Origin: Pantoea coffeiphila
GTDB taxonomy: Bacteria; Pseudomonadota; Gammaproteobacteria; Enterobacterales; Enterobacteriaceae
Reading direction: 5' to 3'
Assembly (NCBI RefSeq): GCF_016909495.1
Contig: NZ_JAFBFW010000001.1
Span: 186,001-250,000 of the forward strand
DNA: 64,000 nt
The notes beneath the pieces were generated by a model. The model searched no databases and had not been told where the DNA came from. It was given only the letters and a program-made list of their open reading frames with translations. Position numbers and translations under genes: made by a program. Within the stretch, counting starts at the first letter, position 1. Each line of letters opens with the position of its first letter. This document shows positions 8,651-18,693 of the stretch, in pieces.

Positions 8651-9316
8651 ATGGGAATTTTTTCTCGTTTCGCCGACATCGTGAACGCCAATATTAACGC
8701 GCTGCTGGAAAAGGCCGAAGATCCGCAGAAGCTGGTTCGCCTGATGATTCAGGAAATGGAAGATACGCTGGTGGAAGTGCGTACCACCTCCGCTCGCGCG
8801 CTGGCTGAAAAGAAACAGCTGCTGCGCCGCATTGATCAGGCGGAAACCCAGCAGGCGGAATGGCAGGATAAAGCCGAGCTGGCACTGAGCAAAGACAAAG
8901 AAGATCTGGCACGCGCCGCGCTGATTGAGAAGCAAAAACTCACCGACCTGATCGCCGTGCTGAACCAGGAATCCAGCCAGGTGGACGAGAGCCTCACCCG
9001 CATGAAAGGCGAAATTGGCGAACTGGAGAACAAACTGAACGAAACCCGTGCTCGCCAACAGGCACTGACTCTGCGTCATCAGGCGGCTTCTTCTTCTCGT
9101 GACGTTCGTCGCCAGCTGGACAGCGGTAAAATTGATGAAGCGATGGCGCGCTTTGAGTCGTTCGAGCGCCGCATCGACCACATGGAAGCGGAAGCCGAAA
9201 GCCACAGCTTTGGTAAAAAGAAAACCCTCGACCAGCAGTTCGCTGAACTGCAGGCGGACGATGAAATCAGCCAGCAGCTGGCGGCCCTGAAAGCTAAAAT
9301 GAACCGCAGCGAGTAA
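8651..9316 (+). CDS. pspA: Phage shock protein A
   Basis: This ESCRT-III-family membrane stress effector has 221 residues (E. coli 222). The start is the ATG at 8651, giving [20 protein letters not shown], an amphipathic N-terminal helix that binds stressed membrane. An upstream in-frame ATG at 8579 would place the start within the sigma-54 promoter and is rejected. The rest is nearly all coiled coil. PspA holds PspF inactive in the cytoplasm, and on membrane damage it moves to PspBC and oligomerises. It leads the pspABCD operon. Confidence 0.97.
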   Translation: MGIFSRFADIVNANINALLEKAEDPQKLVRLMIQEMEDTLVEVRTTSARALAEKKQLLRRIDQAETQQAEWQDKAELALSKDKEDLARAALIEKQKLTDLIAVLNQESSQVDESLTRMKGEIGELENKLNETRARQQALTLRHQAASSSRDVRRQLDSGKIDEAMARFESFERRIDHMEAEAESHSFGKKKTLDQQFAELQADDEISQQLAALKAKMNRSE

Positions 9317-9351
9317 GCCAACCGTCAACGGGCCTGTATTAAGGAGAATCA

Positions 9352-9579
9352 ATGAGCGCGTTATTTCTTGCCATACCGTTAACTATTTTTGTGCTGTTCG
9401 TCGCGCCGATCTGGCTGTGGCTGCACTACAGTAACCGGCAAAACCGCGGCAGCGATCTGTCGCAGGGCGATCTGCAACGACTGCAACAGCTGACCGGCGA
9501 TGCGAAAAAAATGCGTGAGCGCATTCAGGCGCTGGAAGCGATTCTCGACGCCGAGCATCCGAACTGGAGGCAGCCATGA
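9352..9579 (+). CDS. pspB: Phage shock protein B
   Basis: This 75-residue inner-membrane protein has one N-terminal membrane helix (ALFLAIPLTIFVLFVAPIWLW) and a cytoplasmic coiled coil (LQRLQQLTGDAKKMRERI). With PspC it senses membrane stress and recruits PspA. It has a good AAGGAG site, and its stop overlaps the pspC start (ATGA). Confidence 0.97.
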   Translation: MSALFLAIPLTIFVLFVAPIWLWLHYSNRQNRGSDLSQGDLQRLQQLTGDAKKMRERIQALEAILDAEHPNWRQP

Positions 9580-9926
9580 ACCATCGCCATAAGCTTTACC
9601 GTATTCCGCAGCAGGGCAAACTGAAGGGCGTCTGCGCCGGGATTGCCAACTATCTGGATATTCCGGTGCGGCTGGTACGGGTGATTGTGGTGTTGTCGAT
9701 GTTCTTCGGGCTGTTTGTCTTTACCCTGGTAGCCTATGCCGCGCTGGCTCTGGTGCTGGATGAAATGCCGCAGAGCGAACTGGACAACCAGCCGCCGCTG
9801 AATGCCTCTCAGCTGCTGGATGAGCTTAGCCGCGAACTGCGCGGCGGCGAGCAGCAGCTGCGTGAGGTGGAGCGCTACGTCACGTCAGAAACCTTTACCG
9901 TGCGCAGCCGCTTCAGCCAGCTTTGA
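9576..9926 (+). CDS. pspC: Phage shock protein C
   Basis: This 116-residue protein has the PspC domain at residues 5-65 ([20 protein letters not shown]), a long hydrophobic helix (about 33-62), and a C-terminal region with a leucine-rich coiled part ([20 protein letters not shown]). It is the stress sensor that binds PspA together with PspB. It overlaps pspB by four bases. Confidence 0.97.
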   Translation: MNHRHKLYRIPQQGKLKGVCAGIANYLDIPVRLVRVIVVLSMFFGLFVFTLVAYAALALVLDEMPQSELDNQPPLNASQLLDELSRELRGGEQQLREVERYVTSETFTVRSRFSQL

Positions 9927-9952
9927 TCGTGTCTACTCACGTGGAGAAAACT

Positions 9953-10183
9953 ATGCGTCACGGGAAATCGACCCTTCGTCATCAGGCCGCACCCGCGCTA
10001 AAAAAGGTGGGGAAATTTATTCTGATTAGCGCCATCACCTACGGCCCGGCAGGCCTGAGCGGCTGGGCGGTAAAATCCGTGGCGCGTAAACCGCTGAAAA
10101 TTTTACTGGCGTGGGCGCTGGAACTGCTGCTCCGCCGCGTGATGCGGGGAGCTGTAGCAAAATGGGTGAAACCGGCCCGCTAG
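9953..10183 (+). CDS. pspD: Phage shock protein D
   Basis: This 76-residue protein has the ATG at 9953 preceded by GGAG; an upstream start at 9923 lacks a ribosome site. The central [20 protein letters not shown] matches the E. coli PspD core, and the ends are basic. It is the last gene of pspABCD, a peripheral inner-membrane protein of unclear role. Confidence 0.9.
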   Translation: MRHGKSTLRHQAAPALKKVGKFILISAITYGPAGLSGWAVKSVARKPLKILLAWALELLLRRVMRGAVAKWVKPAR

Positions 10184-10236
10184 CGCCAGTGTGTTAAACT
10201 AAGGACAATCAAACACCTGAGGTAAGCTGGCCCCTG

Positions 10237-11634
10237 ATGAAACGACTGCAAAATGAATTGATGTCGCTGGTGAATCGCGGCGTGGATCGCCATCTGCGTC
10301 TCGCCGTTACCGGCCTGAGCCGCAGCGGTAAAACCGCTTTTATCACCTCGCTGGTTAACCAGCTTCTGAATGTGAATACCGACGCCCGACTGCCGCTGTT
10401 TACCGCCGTGCGCGAGCAGCGGCTGCTGGGCGTGAAGCGCGTGCCGCAGCGCGATCTGGGCATTCCCCGCTTTACCTATGATGAAGGGCTGGCGCAGCTG
10501 CACGGCACCCCGCCGGACTGGCCGACGCCAACGCGTGGGGTCAGCGAAATGCGCCTGGCGCTGCGCTACCGCTCGCGCGATTCGCTGCTGCGCCATTTTA
10601 CCGACGCCTCCACGCTGTACCTTGAAATCGTCGACTATCCCGGCGAATGGCTGCTCGATCTGCCAATGCTGGCGCAGGATTACCTCAGCTGGTCACGGCA
10701 GATGACCGGGCTGTTACAGGGCGACCGTGCCTTGTGGTCGCAGCAATGGCAACAGCTGTGCAGCGGTTTGGACCCGCTGGCCCCGGCGGACGAAAACCGG
10801 CTGGCGGAGATCGCCGCAGCGTGGACCGAATATCTTCAGCGCTGCAAACAGGAAGGGCTGCACTTTATTCAGCCCGGCCGCTTTGTGCTGCCCGGCGAAA
10901 TGGCCGGTGCCCCTGCGCTGCAGTTTTTCCCCTGGCCGGAAGTCGCAGAGGGCGGTGAAACCCGACTGGCGCAGGCGGATGCCGCCAGCAATATCGGCAT
11001 GCTGCGCGCGCGTTATCAATACTACTGCCAGCACGTGGTGAAAGATTTCTACAAAAATCATTTTCTGCGCTTTGACCGCCAGATTGTGCTGGTTGACTGC
11101 TTGCAGCCGCTGAACAGCGGCCCGCAGGCGTTTAACGACATGCGCCTGGCGCTGACTCAGCTGATGCAAAGCTTCTCCTACGGCCAGCGCACGCTGTTCC
11201 GCCGGATGTTCTCCCCGGTGATTGATAAGCTGCTGTTCGCCGCCACCAAGTCCGATCACGTTACCGCCGATCAGCACGCCAACCTGGTGTCGCTGTTGCA
11301 GCAGCTGGTGCAGGATGCCTGGCAAAACGCCGCGTTTGAAGGTATCACCATGGACTGCGTTGGCCTGGCTTCGGTGCAGGCGACGCAGAGCGGCTACGTT
11401 GAGCATCAGGGAGAAAGCATCCCGGCGTTACGCGGTCACCGACTGACCGACGGTGTTCCGTTAACCGTCTATCCGGGCGAAGTACCACCCCGTCTTCCCG
11501 GCAGCGCCTTCTGGCAGCAGCAGGGTTTTCATTTTGAGCAGTTCCGTCCGCAGGCGCTGGATATCGACAGGCCGCTGCCACATATCCGTATGGATGCCGC
11601 GCTGGAATTTTTACTGGGAGATAAGCTGCGATGA
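10237..11634 (+). CDS. ycjX: YcjX, stress-induced GTP-binding protein (DUF463)
   Basis: This 465-residue P-loop protein has Walker A GLSRSGKT at 26-33 and a [11 protein letters not shown] segment (about 134-144) that resembles the switch/G3 region. It matches E. coli YcjX (465 residues), a conserved protein of the sigma-54/PspF-linked envelope stress response, with a GTPase-like fold. It lies directly after pspD and overlaps ycjF by four bases, so ycjXF probably belongs to the extended psp regulon, as in E. coli. Confidence 0.95.
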   Translation: MKRLQNELMSLVNRGVDRHLRLAVTGLSRSGKTAFITSLVNQLLNVNTDARLPLFTAVREQRLLGVKRVPQRDLGIPRFTYDEGLAQLHGTPPDWPTPTRGVSEMRLALRYRSRDSLLRHFTDASTLYLEIVDYPGEWLLDLPMLAQDYLSWSRQMTGLLQGDRALWSQQWQQLCSGLDPLAPADENRLAEIAAAWTEYLQRCKQEGLHFIQPGRFVLPGEMAGAPALQFFPWPEVAEGGETRLAQADAASNIGMLRARYQYYCQHVVKDFYKNHFLRFDRQIVLVDCLQPLNSGPQAFNDMRLALTQLMQSFSYGQRTLFRRMFSPVIDKLLFAATKSDHVTADQHANLVSLLQQLVQDAWQNAAFEGITMDCVGLASVQATQSGYVEHQGESIPALRGHRLTDGVPLTVYPGEVPPRLPGSAFWQQQGFHFEQFRPQALDIDRPLPHIRMDAALEFLLGDKLR

Positions 11635-12686
11635 ATACACCGATTAAACCGCGCATGGATTTTGCCGAACCGCTGGCCAAAGAGCAGGCAACGGTCCTGC
11701 GGCAGCAGCAGGAATTTGCCGAACAGCAGGATCGGTTTATTGCCGTTGAGCCGGAAGTTGATGTGCAGGAAGAGAGCGCGGGCGAGCTGGCGGTGGAAGC
11801 CGCGCTGCGGCCTAAACGCAGCCTGTGGCGCAAAATGGTTACCGCCGGGCTGGGCCTGTTTGGTATCAGCGTGGTGGCCCAGGGCGTGCAGTGGACCCAT
11901 CAGGCGTGGGTCGCGCAGGACTGGATTGCCCTCGGTGGCAGCGTGGCCGGCGGGCTGATTGTCGCCGCCGGTGCCGGTTCGCTCATCGTGGAGTGGCGTC
12001 GGCTTTACCGCCTGCGCGAGCGGGCGACCGAGCGCGATATCGGCCGCGAATTGCTGCACAGCCACGGCATGGGTAAAGGCCGCGCTTTCTGCGAAAAGCT
12101 GGCACAGCAGGCCGGGCTGGACACTGGCAACCCGGCGTTACAGCGCTGGCAGGCTTCGCTGCACGAAACACACAACGATAGCGAAGTGGTGGCGCTCTAT
12201 GCCCGGCTGGTGCAGCCGCAGCTGGATCGCCAGGCGCGGCGAGAAATCAGCCGCTGCGCTGCTGAATCGACGCTGATGATTGCCGTCAGCCCGCTGGCAC
12301 TGGTGGATATGGCCTTTATTGCCTGGCGCAATCTGCGGCTGGTGAACCGCATCGCCCAGCTGTACGGCATTGAGCTGGGTTATTTCAGTCGTCTGCGCCT
12401 GTTTAAACTGGTGCTGCTGAATATTGCATTCGCCGGGGCATCGGAGCTGGTGCGGGAAGTGGGTATGGACTGGATGTCGCAGGATCTGGCGGCCCGGCTG
12501 TCGGCGCGTGCCGCACAGGGCATTGGTGCGGGGCTGCTGACCGCGCGCCTCGGCATTAAAGCCATGGAGCTTTGCCGCCCGCTGCCCTGGCTGGAGGATG
12601 ATAAACCGCGCCTGGGCGATTTCCGCCGTGAACTGATAGGCCAGCTAAAAGAAAGCCTGAAGCGGTCGCCCGATCGCGAAAAATGA
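11631..12686 (+). CDS. ycjF: YcjF, DUF697 inner-membrane protein
   Basis: This 351-residue membrane protein is the partner of YcjX. A charged N-terminal third ([20 protein letters not shown]) is followed by two closely spaced helices (about 68-120) and a DUF697 C-terminal region with further hydrophobic segments ([20 protein letters not shown]). Its start overlaps the ycjX stop. Its role in envelope stress is inferred from the operon and family. Confidence 0.94.
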   Translation: MNTPIKPRMDFAEPLAKEQATVLRQQQEFAEQQDRFIAVEPEVDVQEESAGELAVEAALRPKRSLWRKMVTAGLGLFGISVVAQGVQWTHQAWVAQDWIALGGSVAGGLIVAAGAGSLIVEWRRLYRLRERATERDIGRELLHSHGMGKGRAFCEKLAQQAGLDTGNPALQRWQASLHETHNDSEVVALYARLVQPQLDRQARREISRCAAESTLMIAVSPLALVDMAFIAWRNLRLVNRIAQLYGIELGYFSRLRLFKLVLLNIAFAGASELVREVGMDWMSQDLAARLSARAAQGIGAGLLTARLGIKAMELCRPLPWLEDDKPRLGDFRRELIGQLKESLKRSPDREK

Positions 12687-12799
12687 CACGGCTGATTACA
12701 GTCGCTGTCAACTTTTCCTGACAGAATGCTTCTGAGTGGCCGCGGGATAGCGTATTATTGTGACAGTGCCAGACACCGCAACAATAAGGGTTTACATCC

Positions 12800-14365
12800 A
12801 TGCGTCTCGAAGTATTTTGCCAGGACCGAATTGGTCTGACCCGTGAACTGCTGGATCTGCTGGTTGAACGCAGCATCGATCTACGCGGTATCGAAATTGC
12901 CGCTATTGGCCGCATCTACCTGAATTTTTCCACCATCAGCTTTGAACAGTTCAGCCAGCTGATGGCGGAAATTCGCCGCATCCCTGGTGTGACCGACGTG
13001 CGTACGGTCGCATTTCTGCCTTCCGAGCGCGAGCATCGAGCGCTGAGCGCGCTGCTTGTTGCTCTGCCCGAGCCGGTTTTCTCCATTGATTTAAAAAGCA
13101 AGGTTGAACTGGCAAACCCGGCGGCGCAGTCGTTATTCGATCTCAATGAAGAGAAAATGCGTAATTACAGCGCGGGTGCACTTATCCCCGGCTTTAACTT
13201 CCAGCGCTGGCTGGAAAGTGAGCGCATTGAGGCGCAGGCGCACCATGTCGTGCTACAGGGGCGAGACTTCCTGATGGAGGTGACGCCGATCTATGCCCGT
13301 GACGATGAAAATAATGCCACCACGCCTGCCGGTGCGGTGGTTCTGTTGAAATCGACAGCCCGCATGGGGCAGCAGCTGCAAAACCTGGCGGTGAACGATG
13401 ACAGCGAATTCCAGCATATTGTTGCCGTCAGCAGCAAAATGCGCCAGGTCATCGATCAGGCGCGCAAGCTGGCGATGCTGGACGCACCGCTGCTGATTGT
13501 TGGTGATACCGGTACCGGTAAGGATATGCTGGCCCGCGCCTGCCATTTGCGCAGCGCTCGGGGTAAAAAGCCGTTCCTGGCGCTGAACTGCGCGTCGCTG
13601 CCGGATGATGTGGCTGAAAGCGAACTGTTTGGTCACGCGGCCGGTGCCTATCCGAACGCGCTGGAAGGGAAAAAAGGCTTCTTCGAGCAGGCCAGCGGCG
13701 GTTCGGTGCTGTTGGATGAGATCGGTGAAATGTCACCGCGTATGCAAACCAAGCTGCTGCGCTTCCTGAACGACGGCACCTTCCGCCGCGTGGGCGAAGA
13801 ACATGAGGTACACGTGGATGTGCGGGTGATCTGCGCCACCCAGCGTAACCTGATGGAGCTGGTTCAGCGCGGGGAATTCCGTGAAGATCTGTTTTACCGG
13901 CTGAACGTGCTGACGCTGAATCTGCCGCCGCTGCGCGACCGCCCGCAGGATATCCTGCCGCTGACTGAAATGTTCGTTGCCCGCTTTGCCGATGAACAGG
14001 GCATGGCAAGGCCGAAGCTGTCGCCGCAGCTGAACGGCTTCCTGACGCGTTATACCTGGCCGGGAAATGTGCGTCAGCTGAAAAATGCGCTGTACCGCGC
14101 GCTGGCCCAGCTGGAGGGCTATGAACTGCGGCCACAGGATATTGCGCTGCCGGAATATGCGATGGAAATGCCGCTGGGTGATGATGCGATTGAAGGCTCG
14201 CTGGATGAAATTACCAGCCGCTTTGAGCGCTCGGTGCTGACCCGTCTTTATCTCTCCTATCCCAGCACACGCAAGCTGGCGAAAAGGCTGGGCGTATCGC
14301 ACACCGCGATTGCCAATAAACTGCGGGAATATGGCCTGAGTCAGAAGAAAACGGACAGCGAGTAG
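12800..14365 (+). CDS. tyrR: Transcriptional regulator TyrR
   Basis: This regulator of aromatic amino acid synthesis and transport has 521 residues. It has an N-terminal ACT domain (1-75), a PAS domain (about 80-190), a sigma-54-activator-type AAA+ domain and a C-terminal HTH (STRKLAKRLGVSHTAIANKL). Walker A is GDTGTGKD at 235-242 and Walker B VLLDE at 303-307. The loop that would be GAFTGA reads GAYPNA (282-287). It is therefore not expected to activate sigma-54 polymerase and should work at sigma-70 promoters. The loop is kept here, whereas E. coli TyrR has lost about eight residues at this site, which explains the extra length. The ATG follows AATAAGG. Confidence 0.97.
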   Translation: MRLEVFCQDRIGLTRELLDLLVERSIDLRGIEIAAIGRIYLNFSTISFEQFSQLMAEIRRIPGVTDVRTVAFLPSEREHRALSALLVALPEPVFSIDLKSKVELANPAAQSLFDLNEEKMRNYSAGALIPGFNFQRWLESERIEAQAHHVVLQGRDFLMEVTPIYARDDENNATTPAGAVVLLKSTARMGQQLQNLAVNDDSEFQHIVAVSSKMRQVIDQARKLAMLDAPLLIVGDTGTGKDMLARACHLRSARGKKPFLALNCASLPDDVAESELFGHAAGAYPNALEGKKGFFEQASGGSVLLDEIGEMSPRMQTKLLRFLNDGTFRRVGEEHEVHVDVRVICATQRNLMELVQRGEFREDLFYRLNVLTLNLPPLRDRPQDILPLTEMFVARFADEQGMARPKLSPQLNGFLTRYTWPGNVRQLKNALYRALAQLEGYELRPQDIALPEYAMEMPLGDDAIEGSLDEITSRFERSVLTRLYLSYPSTRKLAKRLGVSHTAIANKLREYGLSQKKTDSE

Positions 14366-14381
14366 TCGGGAAACAACAAGA

Positions 14382-14403
14382 AGGCCAGCCGGACGGCTGG
14401 CCT
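14382..14403 (-). terminator. Terminator of tpx (between tyrR and tpx)
   Basis: A 9-base stem (AGGCCAGCC / GGCTGGCCT) with a GGAC loop lies between the converging tyrR and tpx genes. The T-rich side (TCTTGTTGTTT) follows on the minus strand, so it fits best as the tpx terminator. Confidence 0.75.
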
Positions 14404-14412
14404 GCAACACAG

Positions 14413-14916
14413 TTACTTAAGTGCAGCCAGCGCCGCATCGTAGTCTGGTTCGGTGGTGATTTCATTCACCAGCTCGCTGTACAGCACGTTGTCCTGCTCA
14501 TCCAGCACCACTACCGCACGGGCAGTCAGACCGGCCAGCGGACCTTCAGCAATTGCCACGCCGTAGTCTTTCTTGAACTCGCCGCCGCGCAGGGTGGACA
14601 GGGTCACCACGTTGCTCAGGCCGTCAGAACCGCAGAAGCGGGACTGAGCGAACGGCAGGTCTGCTGAAATGCACAGCACCACGGTGTTGTCCAGGTCGTT
14701 AGCCAGCTGGTTGAATTTACGCACTGACGCCGCGCAAACGCCGGTATCAATACTAGGGAAGATATTCAGCACCTTACGTTTACCTGCGTACTGCGAAAGA
14801 AAGACATCGGCAAGGTCTTTCGCGACCAGGGTAAAGGGTTTCGCGCTCTGGCCTGGACCAGGGATTTGGCCGTCAACGGAAACCGGGTTACCCTGAAAAT
14901 GTACGGTCTGAGACAT
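14413..14916 (-). CDS. tpx: Thiol peroxidase Tpx
   Basis: This 167-residue atypical 2-Cys peroxiredoxin reduces lipid and alkyl hydroperoxides using thioredoxin. The peroxidatic Cys61 lies in [10 protein letters not shown], the resolving Cys95 in SRFCGSDG, and Cys82 is also conserved. Length and motifs match E. coli Tpx. It is transcribed divergently from ycjG. Confidence 0.97.
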   Translation of the reverse strand: MSQTVHFQGNPVSVDGQIPGPGQSAKPFTLVAKDLADVFLSQYAGKRKVLNIFPSIDTGVCAASVRKFNQLANDLDNTVVLCISADLPFAQSRFCGSDGLSNVVTLSTLRGGEFKKDYGVAIAEGPLAGLTARAVVVLDEQDNVLYSELVNEITTEPDYDAALAALK

Positions 14917-15034
14917 AGACTATCCTTTTAATGTTAATGGTGTTTAAACGCTTTCAGTGTATGTCATGCTGAAGCTATGAGACAGTAAAAAACGATAACA
15001 AAATTAAAAGCCCAGGGCATATAAGGACATGAGC

Positions 15035-16018
15035 ATGAGAGCAGTGAAGGTGTACCCGGAAAGCTGGCCGTTGCATACGCCGTTTGTGATCGCCCGCGGC
15101 ACCCGCAATGAAGTGGGGGTGGTGGTCGTTGAACTGGAAGAGCAGGGCGTCAGGGTGCAGGGTGAGTGTTCGCCCTATGCGCGCTACGGCGAAAGTGAAG
15201 AATCGGTGCTGGCGCTGATTAGCGGCATCATCCCGCGGCTCGAGCAAGGCATGACCCGCGAACAGCTTCAGCAGGTGCTGCCCGCAGGCGCGGCGCGCAA
15301 CGCCGTCGACAGCGCGCTGTGGCAGCTGGAATCACAGCTCACCCAGCACAGTCTGTGGCAGCTGACCGCCGAGCCGGAACCGCAGGTTATCGCTATGGCG
15401 CAGACCGTCAGCATCGACGTGCCGGAAATGATGGCCAGCAGCGCGCTGGCCCTGTGGCAAAACGGGGCAAGGCTGTTAAAAATTAAGCTGGATAATCATC
15501 TGATTGCCGAGCGCCTGGTCGCCATCCGCGCTGCGGTGCCTCAGGCCACGCTGATTATTGACGCCAATGAGTCCTGGCATGCCGAAGGCCTGGCTGCGCG
15601 CTGCCAGCTGCTGGCCGATCTCGGCGTGGCGATGCTGGAGCAGCCGCTGCCCGCTGGCGAAGACGCGGCGCTGGAAAACTTTATTCATCCGCTGCCGATC
15701 TGCGCCGATGAGAGCTGCCATACGCGGCAGGATCTTCCGGGGCTGCGCGGCCGCTATGAGATGGTCAATATCAAGCTGGACAAAACCGGCGGCCTGACCG
15801 AAGCGCTGGCGCTGGCGGCGGATGCGCGCCAGCAGGGCTTTGATATTATGCTCGGCTGCATGCTTTGTACCTCACGCGCCATTCGTGCCGCGCTGCCGCT
15901 GGCCCCTGGAGCGCGATTTGTCGATCTCGACGGCCCGACGTGGCTGGCGGTGGATGCAGAGCCTACGCTGCCGTTCAGCTGCGGGCGCATCACGCTGTCA
16001 GCGGTGCCAGCGAAGTAG
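15035..16018 (+). CDS. ycjG: L-Ala-D/L-Glu epimerase YcjG
   Basis: This enolase-superfamily dipeptide epimerase has 327 residues. It converts L-Ala-D-Glu from murein tripeptide to L-Ala-L-Glu for recycling. Catalytic features visible are KIKLD (Lys149/Lys151), metal ligands Asp177, Glu202 and Asp225, and Lys247. The ATG at 15035 is chosen over 15029 because TAAGGA is then seven bases upstream. The 3' end overlaps mpaA, which runs the other way, by 21 bases. Confidence 0.95.
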   Translation: MRAVKVYPESWPLHTPFVIARGTRNEVGVVVVELEEQGVRVQGECSPYARYGESEESVLALISGIIPRLEQGMTREQLQQVLPAGAARNAVDSALWQLESQLTQHSLWQLTAEPEPQVIAMAQTVSIDVPEMMASSALALWQNGARLLKIKLDNHLIAERLVAIRAAVPQATLIIDANESWHAEGLAARCQLLADLGVAMLEQPLPAGEDAALENFIHPLPICADESCHTRQDLPGLRGRYEMVNIKLDKTGGLTEALALAADARQQGFDIMLGCMLCTSRAIRAALPLAPGARFVDLDGPTWLAVDAEPTLPFSCGRITLSAVPAK

Positions 16019-16705
16019 CGCCACCATCGCCGCCAGATAACGTTCGGTGGCTTCATCGGCTGAAATCGGCGGCAGTTCGGCGGTAATGCAGGGCAGGTTA
16101 AGGTCGGCGCACCAGCTGCCGAACGAACCGGGGGTGGCATAGCCGACGCTGGTCACCAGCGGCAGTTCGGTCTGCTCCGCCAGCCACTGCCCCAGCGGGC
16201 TTTCATGCGGGTCTTCAATGCAGGCCAGCGGTTCGTGGAAGGTGACGATCCACTGTGGCTTCAGCTGATGGATGAGCTGGCACAGCGCCTGAGTTTCAGG
16301 TTCTGAACCGGCGCGATCTCCGGTAGATAGCAGTACGTCCCGTTCCTCCGCCGCGCTGTTCCAGCGATAAACCGTGTCGCCATTTTGCCAGTTGGCCGCC
16401 GGGAAATTGCGGTTAAGGTCAACGCCATTGGCATTGGCGCGTAGCCCCAGCTGGCAGCCGTCCGGATTCACCGCCAGCACCACGTGATGGCGGCGATGCT
16501 GGTCCTGCAAAGAACGCATAGCGCAGGAAAGGGTGACCACGGCGGCGGTTTCGTCACCGTGGGTGCCGGCAAGAATTAACCCGCTTTCCTCATCCGCGGC
16601 CGGGGCAGGAAACCACAGCAGCGGTGCGCCGAGCAGCGACTGTCCGTACTGTTTTCCGTTGGTATCCAGGCGACCACGCAGCGGGCGGGGGTGAAGTAAC
16701 GACAT
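15998..16705 (-). CDS. mpaA: Murein peptide amidase A
   Basis: This M14-family zinc carboxypeptidase has 235 residues (E. coli 242) and is cytoplasmic. It removes meso-diaminopimelate from the murein tripeptide, making the L-Ala-D-Glu used by YcjG. Zinc ligands are His49 and Glu52 (THGDE) and His157 (FHEP); Glu210 in ITAELPP is the probable catalytic base. It overlaps ycjG tail to tail and diverges from mppA. Confidence 0.94.
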   Translation of the reverse strand: MSLLHPRPLRGRLDTNGKQYGQSLLGAPLLWFPAPAADEESGLILAGTHGDETAAVVTLSCAMRSLQDQHRRHHVVLAVNPDGCQLGLRANANGVDLNRNFPAANWQNGDTVYRWNSAAEERDVLLSTGDRAGSEPETQALCQLIHQLKPQWIVTFHEPLACIEDPHESPLGQWLAEQTELPLVTSVGYATPGSFGSWCADLNLPCITAELPPISADEATERYLAAMVALLRWHR

Positions 16706-16912
16706 AATGGGCTCCAGAAAAAAGGCGTCATGCTGACACTATACTCAAATCAGCGTAGCAGAGAGTGGGTGGCAGGCAGTAAAAGAAAAAAGTGAGGCTT
16801 TTGACACAGCCCGTTGAAAAATATGCCTGTTCCACGACAAACTGCGCTACAGTTTCTGCAATATTTCAGACCCGCCGCTTATCGTCTGCTGCTGACAGCT
16901 AAGGATGTCTTT

Positions 16913-18532
16913 ATGAAGAAGGCTTTTTCCGTTCCCGCGCTCGCCGTTCTGGCGCTGTGTATCTCCTCTGCCGCGCGCGCTGCCGACGTGCCACCCGGGA
17001 CCCAGCTGGCGGCCAGCCAGGAAATTGTGCGCCATATTAAAGATGAACCGGCGTCGCTGGACCCGGTCAAGGCCGTGGGACTGCCGGAAATCCCGGTGAT
17101 CCGCGATCTGTTTGAAGGGCTGACTAATCAGGATGCCAGCGGCAAAATCATCCCCGGCGTCGCCACCGGCTGGCAAAGCAACGATAACAAAACCTGGATT
17201 TTCACCCTGCGTAAGGACGCCCGCTGGTCCAACGGCGATCCGGTTACCGCCGACGATTTCGTTTACAGCTGGCAGCGTCTGGTTGACCCGAAAAATACCT
17301 CAACTTTCGCGTGGTTTGCCGAGCTGGCAGGTATTGAAAACGCCGGTGCCATCGTCAAAGGCACCATGACGCCTGACAAGCTGGGAGTGACGGCAACCGA
17401 TGCGACCCACCTGAAGGTGACGCTGGATAAACCGGTGCCGTATTTTGTCAGCCTGACCGCGAATTTCAGCCTGTTCCCGGTACCGAAAAAAGTCGTTGAG
17501 CAGTTCGGCGATCAATGGACGCGCCCCGGCAATCTGGTCGGCAACGGCGCGTATCAGCTGGAAAGCCGCGTGGTAAATGAAAAACTGGTGCTGGTGCGCA
17601 ACCCGAACTACTGGGACAACGCTCACTCGGTGCTGAATAAGGTCACCTTTGTGCCAATTAGCGAAGAGTCAAGCGCCACCAAACGCTATCGCGCCGGGGA
17701 CATCGATATCACCGAATCCTTCCCGAAAGAGCTGTACGGCCTGCTGAAAAAACAGCTGCCGGGCGAGGTGTATACCCCGGATCAGCTGGGTACGTACTAT
17801 TATGCCTTCAATACCCAGAAGGGGCCGACCGCCGACGTGCGCGTGCGTCAGGCGCTGTCGTGGAGTATCGATCGTAAAATCATCGCTGAAAAGGTACTGG
17901 GCACCGGGGAAAAACCGGCCTGGCACTTCACGCCGGACGTGACCGCCGGATTTACGCCGAAGGAAAGCTTCCTGCAGCAGCACAGCCAGGCAGATCTCAA
18001 TGCGCAGGCAAAATCTCTGCTGGCGGCGGCGGGTTACGGGCCGTCGAAACCGCTGGACCTGACCCTGCTGTATAACTCATCGGAAACGCATCAGAAAATC
18101 GCTATCGCCGTAGCGTCGATGTGGAAGAAGAATCTGGGCGTCAACGTTAAGCTGCAAAACCAGGAGTGGAAAACCTACATCGACAGCCGCAACAGCGGTA
18201 ACTTCGATATTATCCGCGCCTCCTGGGTCGGCGACTATAACGAGCCGTCGACCTTCCTCAGCCTGCTGACCTCGGCGCACAGCGGCAATATCGCCCGCTT
18301 TAAAAGCCCGGAATATGATGCGCTGATGGATAAAGCCAGCCGGGAAACCAGCGCGAAAGCGCGCAACGACGACTATAACCGCGCCGAGCAAATGATTGCC
18401 GAACGTGCGCCGATTGCACCGATTTATCAGTACACCAACGGACGGCTGATAAAACCGTACGTGAAGGGCTATCCGATTACCAACCCGGAAGACGTCGCTT
18501 ACAGCCGCACGATGTATATTCTGAAGCACTGA
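16913..18532 (+). CDS. mppA: Murein tripeptide-binding protein MppA
   Basis: This periplasmic SBP-family-5 protein has 539 residues (E. coli 537). It brings L-Ala-gamma-D-Glu-mDAP to the OppBCDF transporter. The ATG at 16913 has AAGGA seven bases upstream and gives a clean signal peptide, MKKAFSVPALAVLALCISSA, ending in RA-RA. The upstream in-frame start at 16814 would bury it. HIKDEPASLDPVKAVGLPEI and the C-terminal NPEDVAYSRTMYILKH match E. coli MppA closely, better than OppA. With mpaA and ycjG it forms a murein-recycling group. Confidence 0.94.
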   Translation: MKKAFSVPALAVLALCISSAARAADVPPGTQLAASQEIVRHIKDEPASLDPVKAVGLPEIPVIRDLFEGLTNQDASGKIIPGVATGWQSNDNKTWIFTLRKDARWSNGDPVTADDFVYSWQRLVDPKNTSTFAWFAELAGIENAGAIVKGTMTPDKLGVTATDATHLKVTLDKPVPYFVSLTANFSLFPVPKKVVEQFGDQWTRPGNLVGNGAYQLESRVVNEKLVLVRNPNYWDNAHSVLNKVTFVPISEESSATKRYRAGDIDITESFPKELYGLLKKQLPGEVYTPDQLGTYYYAFNTQKGPTADVRVRQALSWSIDRKIIAEKVLGTGEKPAWHFTPDVTAGFTPKESFLQQHSQADLNAQAKSLLAAAGYGPSKPLDLTLLYNSSETHQKIAIAVASMWKKNLGVNVKLQNQEWKTYIDSRNSGNFDIIRASWVGDYNEPSTFLSLLTSAHSGNIARFKSPEYDALMDKASRETSAKARNDDYNRAEQMIAERAPIAPIYQYTNGRLIKPYVKGYPITNPEDVAYSRTMYILKH

Positions 18533-18612
18533 TCCGCTAAATCGGGAGTTGTATCACAATTCGGTAGCCAGGAACTTGTGAGTCGTAATCTATCCATTAT
18601 CGTAGCAGGATT

Positions 18613-18679
18613 GGATTGTTACTGTAATCATACAGGCAAAACCTGATTGTCGGATTTTCCGGCGGTCAGGTTTTTTTGT
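18613..18679 (+). promoter_or_regulatory. RAT antiterminator and overlapping terminator before the bglG-type gene
   Basis: GGATTGTTACTGTAATCATA and the following CAGGCAAAACCT (18613-18643) form a ribonucleic antiterminator of the BglG/SacY class. It overlaps the 5' side of a terminator (AACCTGA at 18640-18646 pairing with TCAGGTT at 18666-18672, then seven T residues from 18671). The regulator thus controls its own expression: active dimer stabilises the RAT and prevents the terminator from forming. Confidence 0.92.
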
Positions 18680-18693
18680 TTTCGGGCCGGGAA

